Shown: piece by piece, positions 43,839-55,400 of the stretch
Layout: each line of letters begins with the position of its first letter
How positions within the stretch are numbered: position 1 is the stretch's first letter
NCBI GenBank assembly: GCA_947496185.1
Contig: CANMCD010000011.1
Span: 62,001-126,000 of the forward strand
Source of the DNA: an uncultured Tenacibaculum sp.
Lineage (GTDB): Bacteria > Bacteroidota > Bacteroidia > Flavobacteriales > Flavobacteriaceae
DNA: 64,000 bases
Direction: 5' to 3'
Made by a program: the position numbers and the translations under genes
Notes under the pieces: generated by a model
What the model saw: only the letters and a program-made list of their open reading frames with translations
Database searches by the model: none
What the model was told of the DNA's origin: nothing

Positions 43839-45857
43839 GTGAGGTCTATAACATTATTTTATATAGTATTAGCTATTATTTTAAGTTTATTAGTAGCATA
43901 TTATCAGTATTTTCACCGTGTAAAAAAAACATCAAAAATTGCTGTAATTTTATTTGTATTAAGGTTTTTTAGCCTCTTCCTTTTGGGGGTGTTACTCATA
44001 AACCCAACCATTGATATATTGCAAGTAGTATACAAAAAGCCATCCTTAGCGGTATTAATTGATAATTCGTCCTCTACTAAATTTTTTAAGGAAGAAAGGA
44101 AAGTAGTAGCGCTTTTTGACGCAATAAAAAACAACGAAGATTTACAAGATAAATTCGATATTTCCGCATTTACTTTTGGAGAAAAATTATTAACGTTAGA
44201 TAGTTTAACATTTAACGAACCTGCAACTAATATTGCAAAAGCAATTGTTTCAACAGAAGAGTTATATAATGATGAAAAGTTAGCAACTATATTGATTTCA
44301 GATGGAAATCAGACTTCTGGTCATGATTATGATTTTATAAATACTGAGAATAAAATTTTCCCTGTGGTGTTGGGAGATACTACAAAATATCAAGATATTC
44401 AGATTACACGACTTAATGCTAATAAATATAGTTATATTAAAAATAAGTTTCCTGTTGAAGCAATGATATTGTATGAAGGGAATGAAAATATTGCAAAACA
44501 ATTTGTTATTTCTCACAAAGGGAAAAAGGTGTATTCCGAAAAAATAATACTTTCACCAGATGCACCCTCAAAAACGATCACTACATATTTAGACTCTGAT
44601 CAAAAAGGAGTACAGTATTATCATGCTTATGTAGAGCGTTTATCAAATGAGAAGAATCGTAAAAATAATCGAAAAAGTTTTGCTATAGAAGTTATGGATG
44701 AACAGACAAAAGTAGTAATTGTTAGTACTATTCTTCATCCTGATCTCGGAGCCATAAAAAAAGCAATAGAAAGTAACCAACAAAGATCCGCTACTATCAA
44801 AATAATAGGTAAGGATACTTTTGAGTTTAAAGACTATCAGTTTTATATTTTTTATCAGCCTGATAATAGGTTTAGAGATTTATTTAATAAGGTAACATCA
44901 AATTTTTTACTTATAACAGGAGGGAAAACAGATTGGAATTTTATTAATTCCTTAAAGTTAGGGCTTTCAAAAGAGGTAATTCAACAAACAGAAAATTATG
45001 AAGCAATTTACGATCCTAACTTTTTGACTTTTACACAAAAAAATATTGGTTTCGAATCCTTTCCACCTTTGGTAGATAAATTTGGTACCCTTCAGTTAAC
45101 AGCTGATACGCAAGTTTTATTGTATCAAAAAATGGCAGGTTTTTCAACTGACCAACCGTTATTGTGTACTATTGAAAAAGGAGAAGATAAATATATGTTT
45201 TTACTAGGAGAAGGTATCTGGAAATGGAGGGCAGCTAATTATATAGAGGAAGCGTCTTTTGAAAAGTTTGATGATTTTATAGGTAATATTACACAATACT
45301 TAACTTCAACAGTCAAGAGAGAACGACTTAGAGTAGAAGCAAAAAAACTATACCCAGCCAATGCTGCTATAACATTTACGGCATACTATGTAGATAAGAA
45401 TTATCGATTCGATAAAAGGGCTTCTCTGCAATTAAAAATAACCAATACAGTTACTAAGGAAGTTCAAACAGTTCCCTTTTCTTTAATGAATACTTCGTAT
45501 CAAGTTTCTGTAGAAGGTTTAGTAGGTGGAGATTATAGGTATGAGGTTTCAGTCGAGAATCAAAATATCAAAAAATACGGAGCATTCAAAGTAACGAATT
45601 ATCAAATAGAAGAGCAGTTTGTGAATGCCAATATTGCAAAACTTAAAAAGCTAGCACAACAATCAAAAGGTAAACTATATCACACACATCAAATAGATAA
45701 ACTAATTGATGCTTTATTAAACGATACCAGTTATTTTACAACTCAAAAAACACAAACCCATCATAAAACGCTTTTAGATTGGAGATGGGTATTATGGACA
45801 ATTTTAGCCTTGTTTTCTTTGGAATGGTTTATTAGAAAATATTATGGTAAAATGTAA
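43839..45857 (+). CDS. VWA-domain membrane protein
   Basis: 672 aa with a GTG start. Two N-terminal membrane helices (residues 4-20 and 34-55), then a von Willebrand factor A-like domain with the MIDAS motif DNSSS in SLAVLIDNSSSTKFF and ILISDGNQTSGHDYDF. A long extracytoplasmic part with Ig-like strands follows, and a C-terminal helix (LLDWRWVLWTILALFSLEWFI) just before the basic end. This resembles the Bacteroidota BatA/BatB-related or DUF4159-type membrane VWA proteins. Substrate and partners are unknown, and no AAA ATPase gene is adjacent. Confidence 0.85.
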   Translation: MRSITLFYIVLAIILSLLVAYYQYFHRVKKTSKIAVILFVLRFFSLFLLGVLLINPTIDILQVVYKKPSLAVLIDNSSSTKFFKEERKVVALFDAIKNNEDLQDKFDISAFTFGEKLLTLDSLTFNEPATNIAKAIVSTEELYNDEKLATILISDGNQTSGHDYDFINTENKIFPVVLGDTTKYQDIQITRLNANKYSYIKNKFPVEAMILYEGNENIAKQFVISHKGKKVYSEKIILSPDAPSKTITTYLDSDQKGVQYYHAYVERLSNEKNRKNNRKSFAIEVMDEQTKVVIVSTILHPDLGAIKKAIESNQQRSATIKIIGKDTFEFKDYQFYIFYQPDNRFRDLFNKVTSNFLLITGGKTDWNFINSLKLGLSKEVIQQTENYEAIYDPNFLTFTQKNIGFESFPPLVDKFGTLQLTADTQVLLYQKMAGFSTDQPLLCTIEKGEDKYMFLLGEGIWKWRAANYIEEASFEKFDDFIGNITQYLTSTVKRERLRVEAKKLYPANAAITFTAYYVDKNYRFDKRASLQLKITNTVTKEVQTVPFSLMNTSYQVSVEGLVGGDYRYEVSVENQNIKKYGAFKVTNYQIEEQFVNANIAKLKKLAQQSKGKLYHTHQIDKLIDALLNDTSYFTTQKTQTHHKTLLDWRWVLWTILALFSLEWFIRKYYGKM

Positions 45858-45890
45858 TTTATAAATGAGATATAGATATGAGAATAGTAA

Positions 45891-47111
45891 TTAATCTGTA
45901 TGTTTATTTAGGTTTTTAATATAATCTGAGGGTTTATATCCTGTTATTTTGAAAAATACTTTAGAAAAAGAGTCTGAATTTGTATAACCTACCTCGGTAG
46001 CTATAGCTTTTATGGTAAATTTTCTTACATAGATGTTATTTTGAAGTTGTTGTAAAACATCATTTATACGTAAAGAGTTTATATATGTAGAAAATGAACT
46101 GTTTTTATGATGGTTAATTACTTTTGATAAATAACAGGTATTTGTATTTAATTTTTTAGATAAAGAGCTTAACGAGATGTTTTTTGAGGTGTAGCCCCTA
46201 TTTTTTTCAAATTTTTCTAACCGAAATAAAATCTTTTCTACAATATCTTGTGGTACATTTATTTTCTTTCCCTCAATAGAATTTGAAAAATCTACCTTTT
46301 TTATAGAGCAGGTTTTAATTTCTAGCTGATTTATTGTAGGTATATTCCTCTGATAAGAAATATCATACCTTTTGGTGTTTTGGTTACGTTTTAAATTAGC
46401 GTTCTTTTTATATAGTTTTCTTAATTGAATAAACATTTGATACCCCAACCAATAAATTAAAATTGATGAAAATAACTGTAAAGGATAGTAGGCATACATG
46501 GGTACTTTAAAATGTAGGATTATTGCTAAAATTAGCGGGAATAGCCAAAAAACATAAGCGACCGTTCCGAGTTCAAAAAATGTATGAATCCAAGTTAAAT
46601 AATTTTCTTTGATTAGAATTTTGTTTTTTATTTGACTTTTAAAAATATAAAATGAATAGGCAAAAATAGCTAGAGAGATAAGGATACTAATTACTTCTTC
46701 TACGGTCGCATACATTTCTAAATAAAATGAAATTTTAGGGTCATAATAATTGAAATATAAAAAACCAAGACGGATAGTTATAAAGCTAAAAAATAAAAAT
46801 ATAGCTAAGTGCAGTAAGGGTAAGTAACTTTTTTTAACATCTATAAAATCAACCAAAAAAGCATAAAATAAAGGAGCTACCATAAAGTGCCAAGGAGTTT
46901 CGATATATGTAAAGTTAAAAAATTTGGTGAAAGATGGATTTACTAAAAACCAAGATTGTAAATTATTCAGTGACATTATAAGGATAAGAAACGCCATATA
47001 ATAAGTACCTCTTTTTTTTACATTTAAGAATATCAAAAAGACAAAAGAAAATATAAAACCATGGAGTGAACTCAATAGTAAAAAGTAATCTAAAAAGTAT
47101 TTCATTTTCAA
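45891..47111 (-). CDS. Membrane-anchored AraC-type regulator
   Basis: 406 aa. The first 215 residues have seven hydrophobic helices. The last 105 form an AraC DNA-binding domain: SLSSLSKKLNTNTCYLSKVINHHKNSSFSTYINSLRIN and IKAIATEVGYTNSDSFSKVFFKITGYKPSDYI. Membrane helices fused to AraC are common in this phylum. The target may be the divergent operon starting at 47639, given the 527-bp shared upstream region, but there is no direct evidence. Confidence 0.9.
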   Translation of the reverse strand: MKMKYFLDYFLLLSSLHGFIFSFVFLIFLNVKKRGTYYMAFLILIMSLNNLQSWFLVNPSFTKFFNFTYIETPWHFMVAPLFYAFLVDFIDVKKSYLPLLHLAIFLFFSFITIRLGFLYFNYYDPKISFYLEMYATVEEVISILISLAIFAYSFYIFKSQIKNKILIKENYLTWIHTFFELGTVAYVFWLFPLILAIILHFKVPMYAYYPLQLFSSILIYWLGYQMFIQLRKLYKKNANLKRNQNTKRYDISYQRNIPTINQLEIKTCSIKKVDFSNSIEGKKINVPQDIVEKILFRLEKFEKNRGYTSKNISLSSLSKKLNTNTCYLSKVINHHKNSSFSTYINSLRINDVLQQLQNNIYVRKFTIKAIATEVGYTNSDSFSKVFFKITGYKPSDYIKNLNKHTD

Positions 47112-47507
47112 TTTTTTAATTATAGGGTGAAAAAAACGACCCGAATTTAGGGATAATTTTACTGGTAATAAAATAAAATACTGTATTTATGTTAATATTA
47201 TGGTATTTGTTTAAAGTTAAGTGTGTTTTATTGTTTATTATTTGCTTTGATGAGTTGTGGAATATATTTTTTTGAAGTTATACTATTGAAACCCATAAAT
47301 TTAGGTTGATAACTATTTCTATGGTGTCTAAAATATTAGATATCAGTTAGGGGAAACTGAAGAAGTAATAAATGTCAACTATGACATTAACAAATGCTGA
47401 TATGTAATTTGGGTTAAAGGCATGTTTATTGTAGAAGTAATAGTTTGATGTGTTTTTGTTAGTAAACAATGTTTTTATTAGTTATTGTTTAGTGTATTGT
47501 TAATTTT
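47112..47507. other. Long intergenic region between divergent genes
   Basis: Nearly 400 bp, AT-rich, no ORF. It separates the AraC-type regulator from the divergent T9SS/RHS operon. I see no clear -7 box on the regulator's side. Confidence 0.4.
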
Positions 47508-47538
47508 TTTGTAAATATCACTATTTGGTCTATCTTGC
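47508..47538 (+). promoter_or_regulatory. Possible promoter of the T9SS/RHS operon
   Basis: TTTG (47508-47511), 19 bp, TATCTTGC (47531-47538), a -7 box with two mismatches to TAnnTTTG. The leader would be about 100 nt. Confidence 0.4.
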
Positions 47539-47638
47539 GAATCCTTAGGTTTTTTTTATACTTTTTACAGGGAAATTTAAGGTATTTCAGCTTTTTCAAG
47601 GAGAAATAATACAAACTATATAAACTAAACTACTACAA

Positions 47639-49384
47639 ATGAAAAATAGGACTAAACAGTTGCTATGTGTCTTGCCGTTATGTATTTTAAATACGTTATC
47701 TGCTCAAAATTTATTAAAAATCAATACATGGAAGCCTGGATCTGAAAATTTGAAGGATTTTGTTAATAACGGAACCGTTTCTGAGAATAGTCGGGAAATG
47801 GGGAAAAACCATTTGGGAAAAAATGTTGTCTTATGGAAAGCAAGTCCTGATAAAAACTCTGATAGGGATGGAGGGTGGACTACGCCACCTATAACAATTG
47901 ATCATTCAAAAACCTACAGGTTAACTGTATGGATAAAAAAGATGAACTCTAATGACGGATCGACTTATTTTGGTTTTTATAGTAAAAATAATGGATTAAC
48001 ACTAGAAGGTAAGGTAAACAACAATCCTTATTTTTGGTACGGAGATTTACCTTTACTCAATCGTTGGTATTTATTAGTGGGGTATGTACATAATAGCAGT
48101 TACGGAACAAAAACACATATGGGAGCTATTTACGATGGAGTAACTGGTAAGAAAGTAAAAACAATAACAGATTTTAAGTTTAAAAATACAGCTAAAGAGT
48201 TAAGGCATCGAGCCTACCTGTTTTACGATAGGAATACTTCGGATAGCCAATATTTTTCTGCTCCCAGAATGGAAGTGGTAACTGGTAGGGAGCCTTCTGT
48301 TTCTAAGCTTCTAGGAATCAAAGAATCAAATACCACTAACTTATTAAACACAGATACTTGGAAAATAGGGGCAGGAAGTGTTATTGGTTATACTCAAAAT
48401 GGTAGTACAGTAGAAAATACCAGAGAACTGGGGAAAAACCATGTTGGAAGTGAAGTCGTTTTATGGAAGGCAACATCAGATGCAGAGAAAGGACCTGATG
48501 GGGGTTACAATACTTCGTATATTCCCATAGATCATACAAAAACATACCGACTAGCGGTTTGGTTAAAAAAAACAAATTCAAATGATGGCATGTCCTATTT
48601 TGGATTTAAAAGCCCTGATAACGGTTTAACTTTGGATGGTAAAGTAAATAACAACCCTTACTTTTGGTATGGAGATTTACCTAAATTGAATCATTGGTAT
48701 TTACTGATAGGGTATGTTCATGGAAGTAAGTATACTAAGACTATTCACCAAGGGGGTATTTATGATGGAGTAACGGGGAAGAAAGTGAAAAATATAACAG
48801 ACTTTAAGTTTAAAAATACGGCTACAGTTTTAAGAAATAGGGCCTATTTATATTATGATACAAATACGTTAGATACTCAATATTTTTATGCCCCACGAAT
48901 TGATTTGATATCAGGAAAAGAACCTAGTATTCTAAACTTATTAAAAGTTGAAGCGGATGCAAAAGTTATTGTGTCCTATGATAATGCAGGGAATCAAATA
49001 AAAAAGTTTTATTGTAATGATCCTGCTTATTGTTCTTCATCTCCAACTAATAAGCAATTAAGATCAAGAGAAGATAACGATTCTTCGGTTACTAATTCTG
49101 ATGATAATCAAGAAGAAAATAATGATAATGCGCATTTTTATGATGATAGTTTACTCATATATCCAAATCCGACAAGAGGTTACTGTTTCATTCAAACGAA
49201 GTCAAATCTGAATAAAATCGAGGAGATATTGGTGTATAGTACTGATGGAAAATTAATTAAAAAAATTAAAATTTCTAAGGGGATGGAACGAATTGACCTA
49301 TCAAATTTATCTTCCGGTACTTACTACTTACATTTTCATTTGGATGATGGGAAAGGATTAACAAAAACAATCATCAAAAACTAA
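47639..49384 (+). CDS. T9SS-sorted protein with two large repeats
   Basis: 581 aa. Signal peptide (residues 1-22, ending LSAQ), then two copies of a domain of about 200 residues (25-227 and 235-436). Each copy has DTWK/NTWKPG, KNHxGxxVVLWKA, DHSKTYRLTVWIKK, NNNPYFWYGDLP, YDGVTGKKVKxITDFKFKNTA and a closing GREPSV/GKEPSI. This layout looks like a beta-sandwich of the carbohydrate-binding type, but no family is recognised. An acidic Asn/Asp linker follows (about 470-500), then a type A T9SS sorting domain (LLIYPNPTRGYCFIQTK ... LSSGTYYLHFH) to the end. So it is secreted by T9SS and held at the cell surface. It is 30 bp upstream of the RHS gene, almost certainly one operon. Confidence 0.85.
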   Translation: MKNRTKQLLCVLPLCILNTLSAQNLLKINTWKPGSENLKDFVNNGTVSENSREMGKNHLGKNVVLWKASPDKNSDRDGGWTTPPITIDHSKTYRLTVWIKKMNSNDGSTYFGFYSKNNGLTLEGKVNNNPYFWYGDLPLLNRWYLLVGYVHNSSYGTKTHMGAIYDGVTGKKVKTITDFKFKNTAKELRHRAYLFYDRNTSDSQYFSAPRMEVVTGREPSVSKLLGIKESNTTNLLNTDTWKIGAGSVIGYTQNGSTVENTRELGKNHVGSEVVLWKATSDAEKGPDGGYNTSYIPIDHTKTYRLAVWLKKTNSNDGMSYFGFKSPDNGLTLDGKVNNNPYFWYGDLPKLNHWYLLIGYVHGSKYTKTIHQGGIYDGVTGKKVKNITDFKFKNTATVLRNRAYLYYDTNTLDTQYFYAPRIDLISGKEPSILNLLKVEADAKVIVSYDNAGNQIKKFYCNDPAYCSSSPTNKQLRSREDNDSSVTNSDDNQEENNDNAHFYDDSLLIYPNPTRGYCFIQTKSNLNKIEEILVYSTDGKLIKKIKISKGMERIDLSNLSSGTYYLHFHLDDGKGLTKTIIKN

Positions 49385-49413
49385 ATACATAACAAACTAA
49401 ATTACCTACTATA

Positions 49414-52400
49414 ATGAAAAAAACTGTATACCTTGGTGTATTATGGTTGTTACTATCTATACACACCAATACACAGAGTCAAACTGCAATCAGGGGCAGG
49501 AAAGTATTAAAACAATTTTTAGAAACAACAGAAATACGTACTTCATCTAGAGAAGTAGAATTAGAGCTTTCACTACCATCAGGAGGAAAAGTACTTGATG
49601 GGGGCGTAGATGTTCCAAATAGACCTGTTAATACGTCAACGGAAGTAGGTAGTACATCAGGAAAACTGTCTGTATCATTAACAGGAGCAGCTACTTATGC
49701 CATTCCAGTAATAATTCCTCCAGGTATTAAAGATGTAGTACCAAAGATAGGAATCAGCTATAGTAGTCAAGCCTCAAATGGATTAGCGGGTTGGGGTTGG
49801 AATGTGTCTGGGTTATCAACTATTAGTAGAATACCTGCTATCAAATATTATGATAAAAAAAATAACGGAGTAGATTTTAAAGACGATCGTTTTGCAATTG
49901 ATGGGCAACGTTTGTTGTTAAAGTCAGGAAAGTATGGAGCGGATAAGGCGGTTTATCAAACAGAAAACTATTCAAATGTTAAAATTATTTCATATGGAAC
50001 TTCCCCTTATGGTAGTAACTATGGACCTTCTTATTTTATAGTATATTATCCTAATGGAGCTAGAGCATGGTACGGCAATGCTGGTGGTTCTAGGTCAAGG
50101 TTAGAGTGGGCTATTTATAAATGGCAAGATAGCCAAGGTAATTTTATAGAATATAATTATCAGCAAGATAATGGATTATTAAGTATCAATACTATTGGTT
50201 ATGGTACAAAATCAGGTACTGCTTCTTTAAATAAAATTCATTTTACGTATCAAACTAGAAAAAGACCAGAAATAGTTTTTGTGGGAGGACATAAGTTTGA
50301 AAGAACCAATTTACTTAATAGTATTCAGGTTAAAGTAGGAAATTCTCAATACCGAAAATATGTGATTAAACATGCTACAACTTCGTTAGGGTATCAAAAT
50401 GTGAGTTCTGTTACTGAATATAATGCAAAAAATAAATCAATGACGCCGATTTATTTTGATTATGAAAGATCAACACCTGGTTTTCAGAAAAGAAAAGAAG
50501 TTAGTATTGCGCCCGGTTTTGATTATAAAACTGGACATTTGATTACAGGAGAATTTACGGGTGATGGTCGAACCGATGTAGTGGTTTATAAAAAAAATGA
50601 TAAAAAAAATATTTATTTGTACTACAATTTATATAATGATAGAAGTTATGGATACAGAATTAAAACAGATAATTTTTCAGATATTTTTGCAAGTAAAATT
50701 CTTTCAAAGGAAGGTAAACTTTTAGCAAAACAAGGAATAACGCTTGTTGATGATATTTCTACATCAAAAGAAACCAAAGCTTCTATTCGTTTTAGAACAT
50801 TTACCAAAGAGACTAGAGGTTCCGTTGTTCAATATGAAAAAATATGGAAAACTGCTAAATATCAAACGGATCTTTGTGGTATAAAAGTTTATAAAAATAT
50901 TCCTAAAAAATATGTTACAGGAGATTTTAACGGAGATGGTTTGACAGATGTTTTAGCTATACAATTACCCTATACCTTAAAAAGTAATTGTAGAAGAAAA
51001 TATCAAGATTTTCCAGGTCACAGACGTCATGCTGCTAGAAGAAGTTCAGGTAGAACCTTACATCGAGAGATAGATGATAGAGAATTTATTCACGGTTGCC
51101 AATGTAATGAGACAAAAGTAAACAGACATAATTCAAGAGTTGATTTTATTGATTTAAAAAGAACAAAAACAACAAATTTCACCAATTTATCTGGGCATCT
51201 AAATCCAGCTGTTGGACCAAAAGACAAAGTTTTGGTAGCTGATCATGATGGAGATGGAAGACAAGATGTGTATCATTTTAAAGAAGGAAAATTATACATA
51301 TATACTATAAATGATAATAATAAGTTAATAAAAATTCATCAAGAATCGGATACAACTATCAAATTAGATAACCCTATATTATTAGGAGATTATAATGGCG
51401 ATGGTAAGACGGACTTTATGACTGCTGTAGCTGAAAAGTTTTCTAGATGGAAGATGTTTATTTCTAAGGGAAAAAGTTTTCATAAAGAAACTACGGTGCT
51501 TCCTTTTGCTTTTAATAAAGATAAATTAGGAAGTAAAACAAAAGTGGTAAGTGGAGTTTCAATAAAAAAACCATATTATGAATACCGCTATGTACCTCAA
51601 GATGTTAATGGCGATGGTAAAACAGATGTGATTTTACATAGAGTCGTAGCGCCTTATTCGTCTTATGATAAATCAGTAGAATATGTAACGGTTTATAAAA
51701 ACCATAATACAAATACAAGAAATGTTGTTGGTAACATACGTGAGATTTCTATAGGCAGGGGAATTCCTATACATGGAGGAATTCCAAAAACTGTAGGTTC
51801 AATAGGGTTTTCTTTTGAAACTCATTTTGTTAAAAGAAATGGTGGGGTTAATAAGTTTGGAAGGCCCATATTTCTAGAACAAAACCGAACTAATGGTAAT
51901 CTTGAATACGCTTATATTAGTGTTAATCATATATATGCGTACGAATTTACCAAAGATTCTCGAAATGATACCTCATTGCGTAGTGTTACGAATAACGGCG
52001 TTAAAACTACAATACAATATGAAAGAATGGGGGGAGGACAATCGAGTTCCAGATCAGCATATTCAAATGATGCAAGTCAATCATATCCTTATACCAATAT
52101 TAATTATGCTTATTCTTATCGATTAGTCAAAAAATTGACTGAAGAGGCGTCTGGTTTACAACGAACACAAGATTTTAAATACCATGGAGCAGTTTCTCAT
52201 GTTGATTTAGGGTATCAAGGCTTTTTAAGAACCTCACGAACTAATTGGTACGGAGATGGAGTTGGAACTTTATGGACGGTATCTAAACACGATCCTACAA
52301 AAAAGAATGTAATTGTAGAGCAATGGACAGGTACTTCATCAGGTGCAAGTAGTCTTTATATAACTAAGACTACGAATACATATAAAACCAATTTAGCATC

Positions 52401-55400
52401 TAATAAGATGTTTAGTAATATGCTAATTAAATCGGTTCATCACGATAGACATACTAGAGCAACAACGACTAAAACGTATGAATATGATCGATATAATAAT
52501 CTTTTGGAAGAGTTACAGGTATATCAAGGAGGAAGTAGCAAAACCAAGTTGACTTATAGTAATAATCCAAATGCAAACGATCAACATTATTATGTAGGAA
52601 GAATTACAAAAAAAATAAATACGAGTATCATTGGAGGTAATTCTTTCATAGAAGAAGAACAATATGTATATAAAAATAACCTATTAACACAAAATAAAGT
52701 TAAGGGAACTGGAACTTCATGGAAGATCGAAACGTTTGCTCATGATACGTATGGTAATATAACTAAAAAAACACTTTCTTCTAGTGGAGTTTCTCCAAGA
52801 ACAGAAAAATTTGAGTATGATACTTCAGGAAGGTTTATAAAAACATCAATAGATGTTGAAGGGTTAAAAACTACTTTTACCTACGATGTTTTTGGAAATC
52901 CATTAACAACTACCAATCCATTTGGTCAGAAAACAACATTTACGCATGATGGATGGAATCGTTTAAAATCAGAAAAAAACTTTTTAGGAAAAATGACTTC
53001 CTATAAGTATACTAGACTAACAGGAGGAGGTGTCAAAAAATATACAGATTATCCCCAAGGAGCTGATATATTTAAAGATTATAATGCATTAGGCTGGATA
53101 GTAAAAAGTGGAATTTTAGGATTAAAAAATAAGTGGACTTATAAAAGTTTTAAGTTCGATGCTGGAGGAAGAAAAATAGCGGAGAGTGAACCTTATTTTT
53201 CAAAAGCAAGCCAATGGAATACGACTGCTTATGATAATTTTGGAAGAATAATTGCTAAAACTTCTTTTAATGGATTAGTAGCAAATATTCAGTATAATGG
53301 GTTGACTACTACAGTAAATGAAGGGACTAAAACAGTAAAAACTACAAAAGATGCAGGAGGTAATATTATTAAATTAGTAGATAATGGAGGAACCATTAAT
53401 TATACGTATCATGGTAACGGAGTGATGAAATCAGCTAATTATGGAGGGCATATAGTGCATACTGAAATTGATGGTTGGGGAAGAAAAAAGAAGTTAACAG
53501 ATCCTTCCGCAGGAACGTATACCTATAAACACAATAATTTTGGAGAGCTTTTAACTGAAACTGCCCCAAAAGGAACTACAAGTTATACGTATGATGCTTT
53601 TGGTAAAATGTTAACGAAAAGCGTAAAAGGAGATAATACTGATATACAACTTCAATATGCTTATAATACAACAACAAAGTTAATTACTAGTATTAAAGGA
53701 AAAAATAATCGTACGAATGAAAACTATTCATATACCTATCAATATGATCTATATAAACGTCCTAGAATAACCAAAGAACAAAACGGAAAGGCATATTTTG
53801 AACATAGTATATCTAGAGATCGTTATGGTAGAGTAATTGCGGAAACGTATGTGAGTAAAAATAAAGCAAATGTTAGTAGTAAAGTTTCAGTAAAAAAAAT
53901 CTATGACACTCATTCTGGAGTATTAAGTGAGATTCGAGATGCTCAGACGAACACTTCTTTATGGACTATAAATGAAGTAAATGATAGAGGACAATCGAAA
54001 AAGGTTACGCTGGGTAATGGAATGGTTAAAAATAAAACATATAACTCTCAAGGGTTTTTAACTAAAATATTAGATCAAATTTCAGGAAAATCTCCAAAAA
54101 CAGCCTTACATGTTGATTATAGTTTTGATGTAAAAAGAGGTAATTTACTAAAGCGTAAAAACCATCATTTCTCTTGGAATGAAGAGTTTAGCTACGATGC
54201 TTTGGACAGGTTAACAAATATTGCTGGTTCAATAAATAGAAACCAAACGTATGATACTCGTGGTCGTATTTCAAATAATTCAACATTAGGAGCTTATAAG
54301 TATGCTACAAAGACTTCCTATCGTTTACAAGAGATTGACGTAAATACTGAAGGAAGTTTATATTATCAAAATGCGCCTATGCAAAGCGTAACGTATAATG
54401 CTTTTAAAAAAACTGTAAATATTGTTGCGGAAGACAAAGGCAAGGTGAATTTTGAATATAGTATTTTACAAAACAGAAGCCATTCTTATTACGGTGGAAA
54501 AAATGATGATAAATTAAAGAGACGTTATCAAAAGCATTATTCAGCTATTTCTCCTGTAGAGATTGAAGAAGATGCAAAAGGAAATACTAAAATAATAACC
54601 TATATAGGGGGGGATGCCTATTCGGCTCCAGTAGTATATATACAACAAACAGCTAAAGGGACTTCAAGTGGATATCATTATTTACATAGAGATTATTTAA
54701 ACAGTATTCTTGCGATTTCAGATAGTAAGGGGAAAATCTTAGAACAGCGTCAATTTGGAGCTTGGGGAGAAGTGGACAGATTTAAACGTAATCAGAGTGA
54801 AATTAACTTTAAGTATGATACTTCTCTTTTAAATAGGGGATATACGGGGCATGAACACTTTGTAGATGTAGCATTAATACATATGAATGGCCGTATGTAT
54901 GATGCAAAATTGGGAAGGTTTTTATCTCCAGACAATTATATTCAAGAGCCTTTTAGTACCCAAAGTTTTAATAGATATGGGTATGTTTGGAATAACCCAT
55001 TAAAGTATACAGATCAAAGTGGGGAATTTTTCTGGGTAGCAGTAGCATATGCTGCGGCTGTTGGTGCCACCATAGGAGCGGTTAGTTATGTAATAAATGC
55101 AGCTATTACTGGTAATTGGAATTGGGGAGATTTTGGAAAGGCTATTTTAGGAGGTGCTATTTCTGGAGCGATAACTGGAGCAATTGCTCCGGGTGCTGTA
55201 CTTATGAATGCTGTGAATGTAGGGTTTGGAGCCTCCGTTGCTATGGGAGTAGTAGCAGGGTTTTTACCAGGCTTTGATATTCAAGTAGGAGATTTTAACT
55301 TTAGATTAAGTCCAGCCATAGCATTTGGTAAAGCTTATGGTGTCGGAGCCAATGTCAGTGTATCCTATACAGATGGAAACTTTAGTATGTCTGCTGGTTT

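Noticed and set aside
45051-45075. A GGTTTCGAATCC stretch like a tRNA T-arm
   Set aside because: It lies within the VWA coding frame and has no acceptor, D or anticodon arms around it.
51000-51130. Possible insertion or frameshift in the RHS gene, where an Arg/His/Cys-rich segment interrupts the FG-GAP region
   Set aside because: The frame is open throughout and FG-GAP motifs continue on both sides; it looks like a loop insertion.
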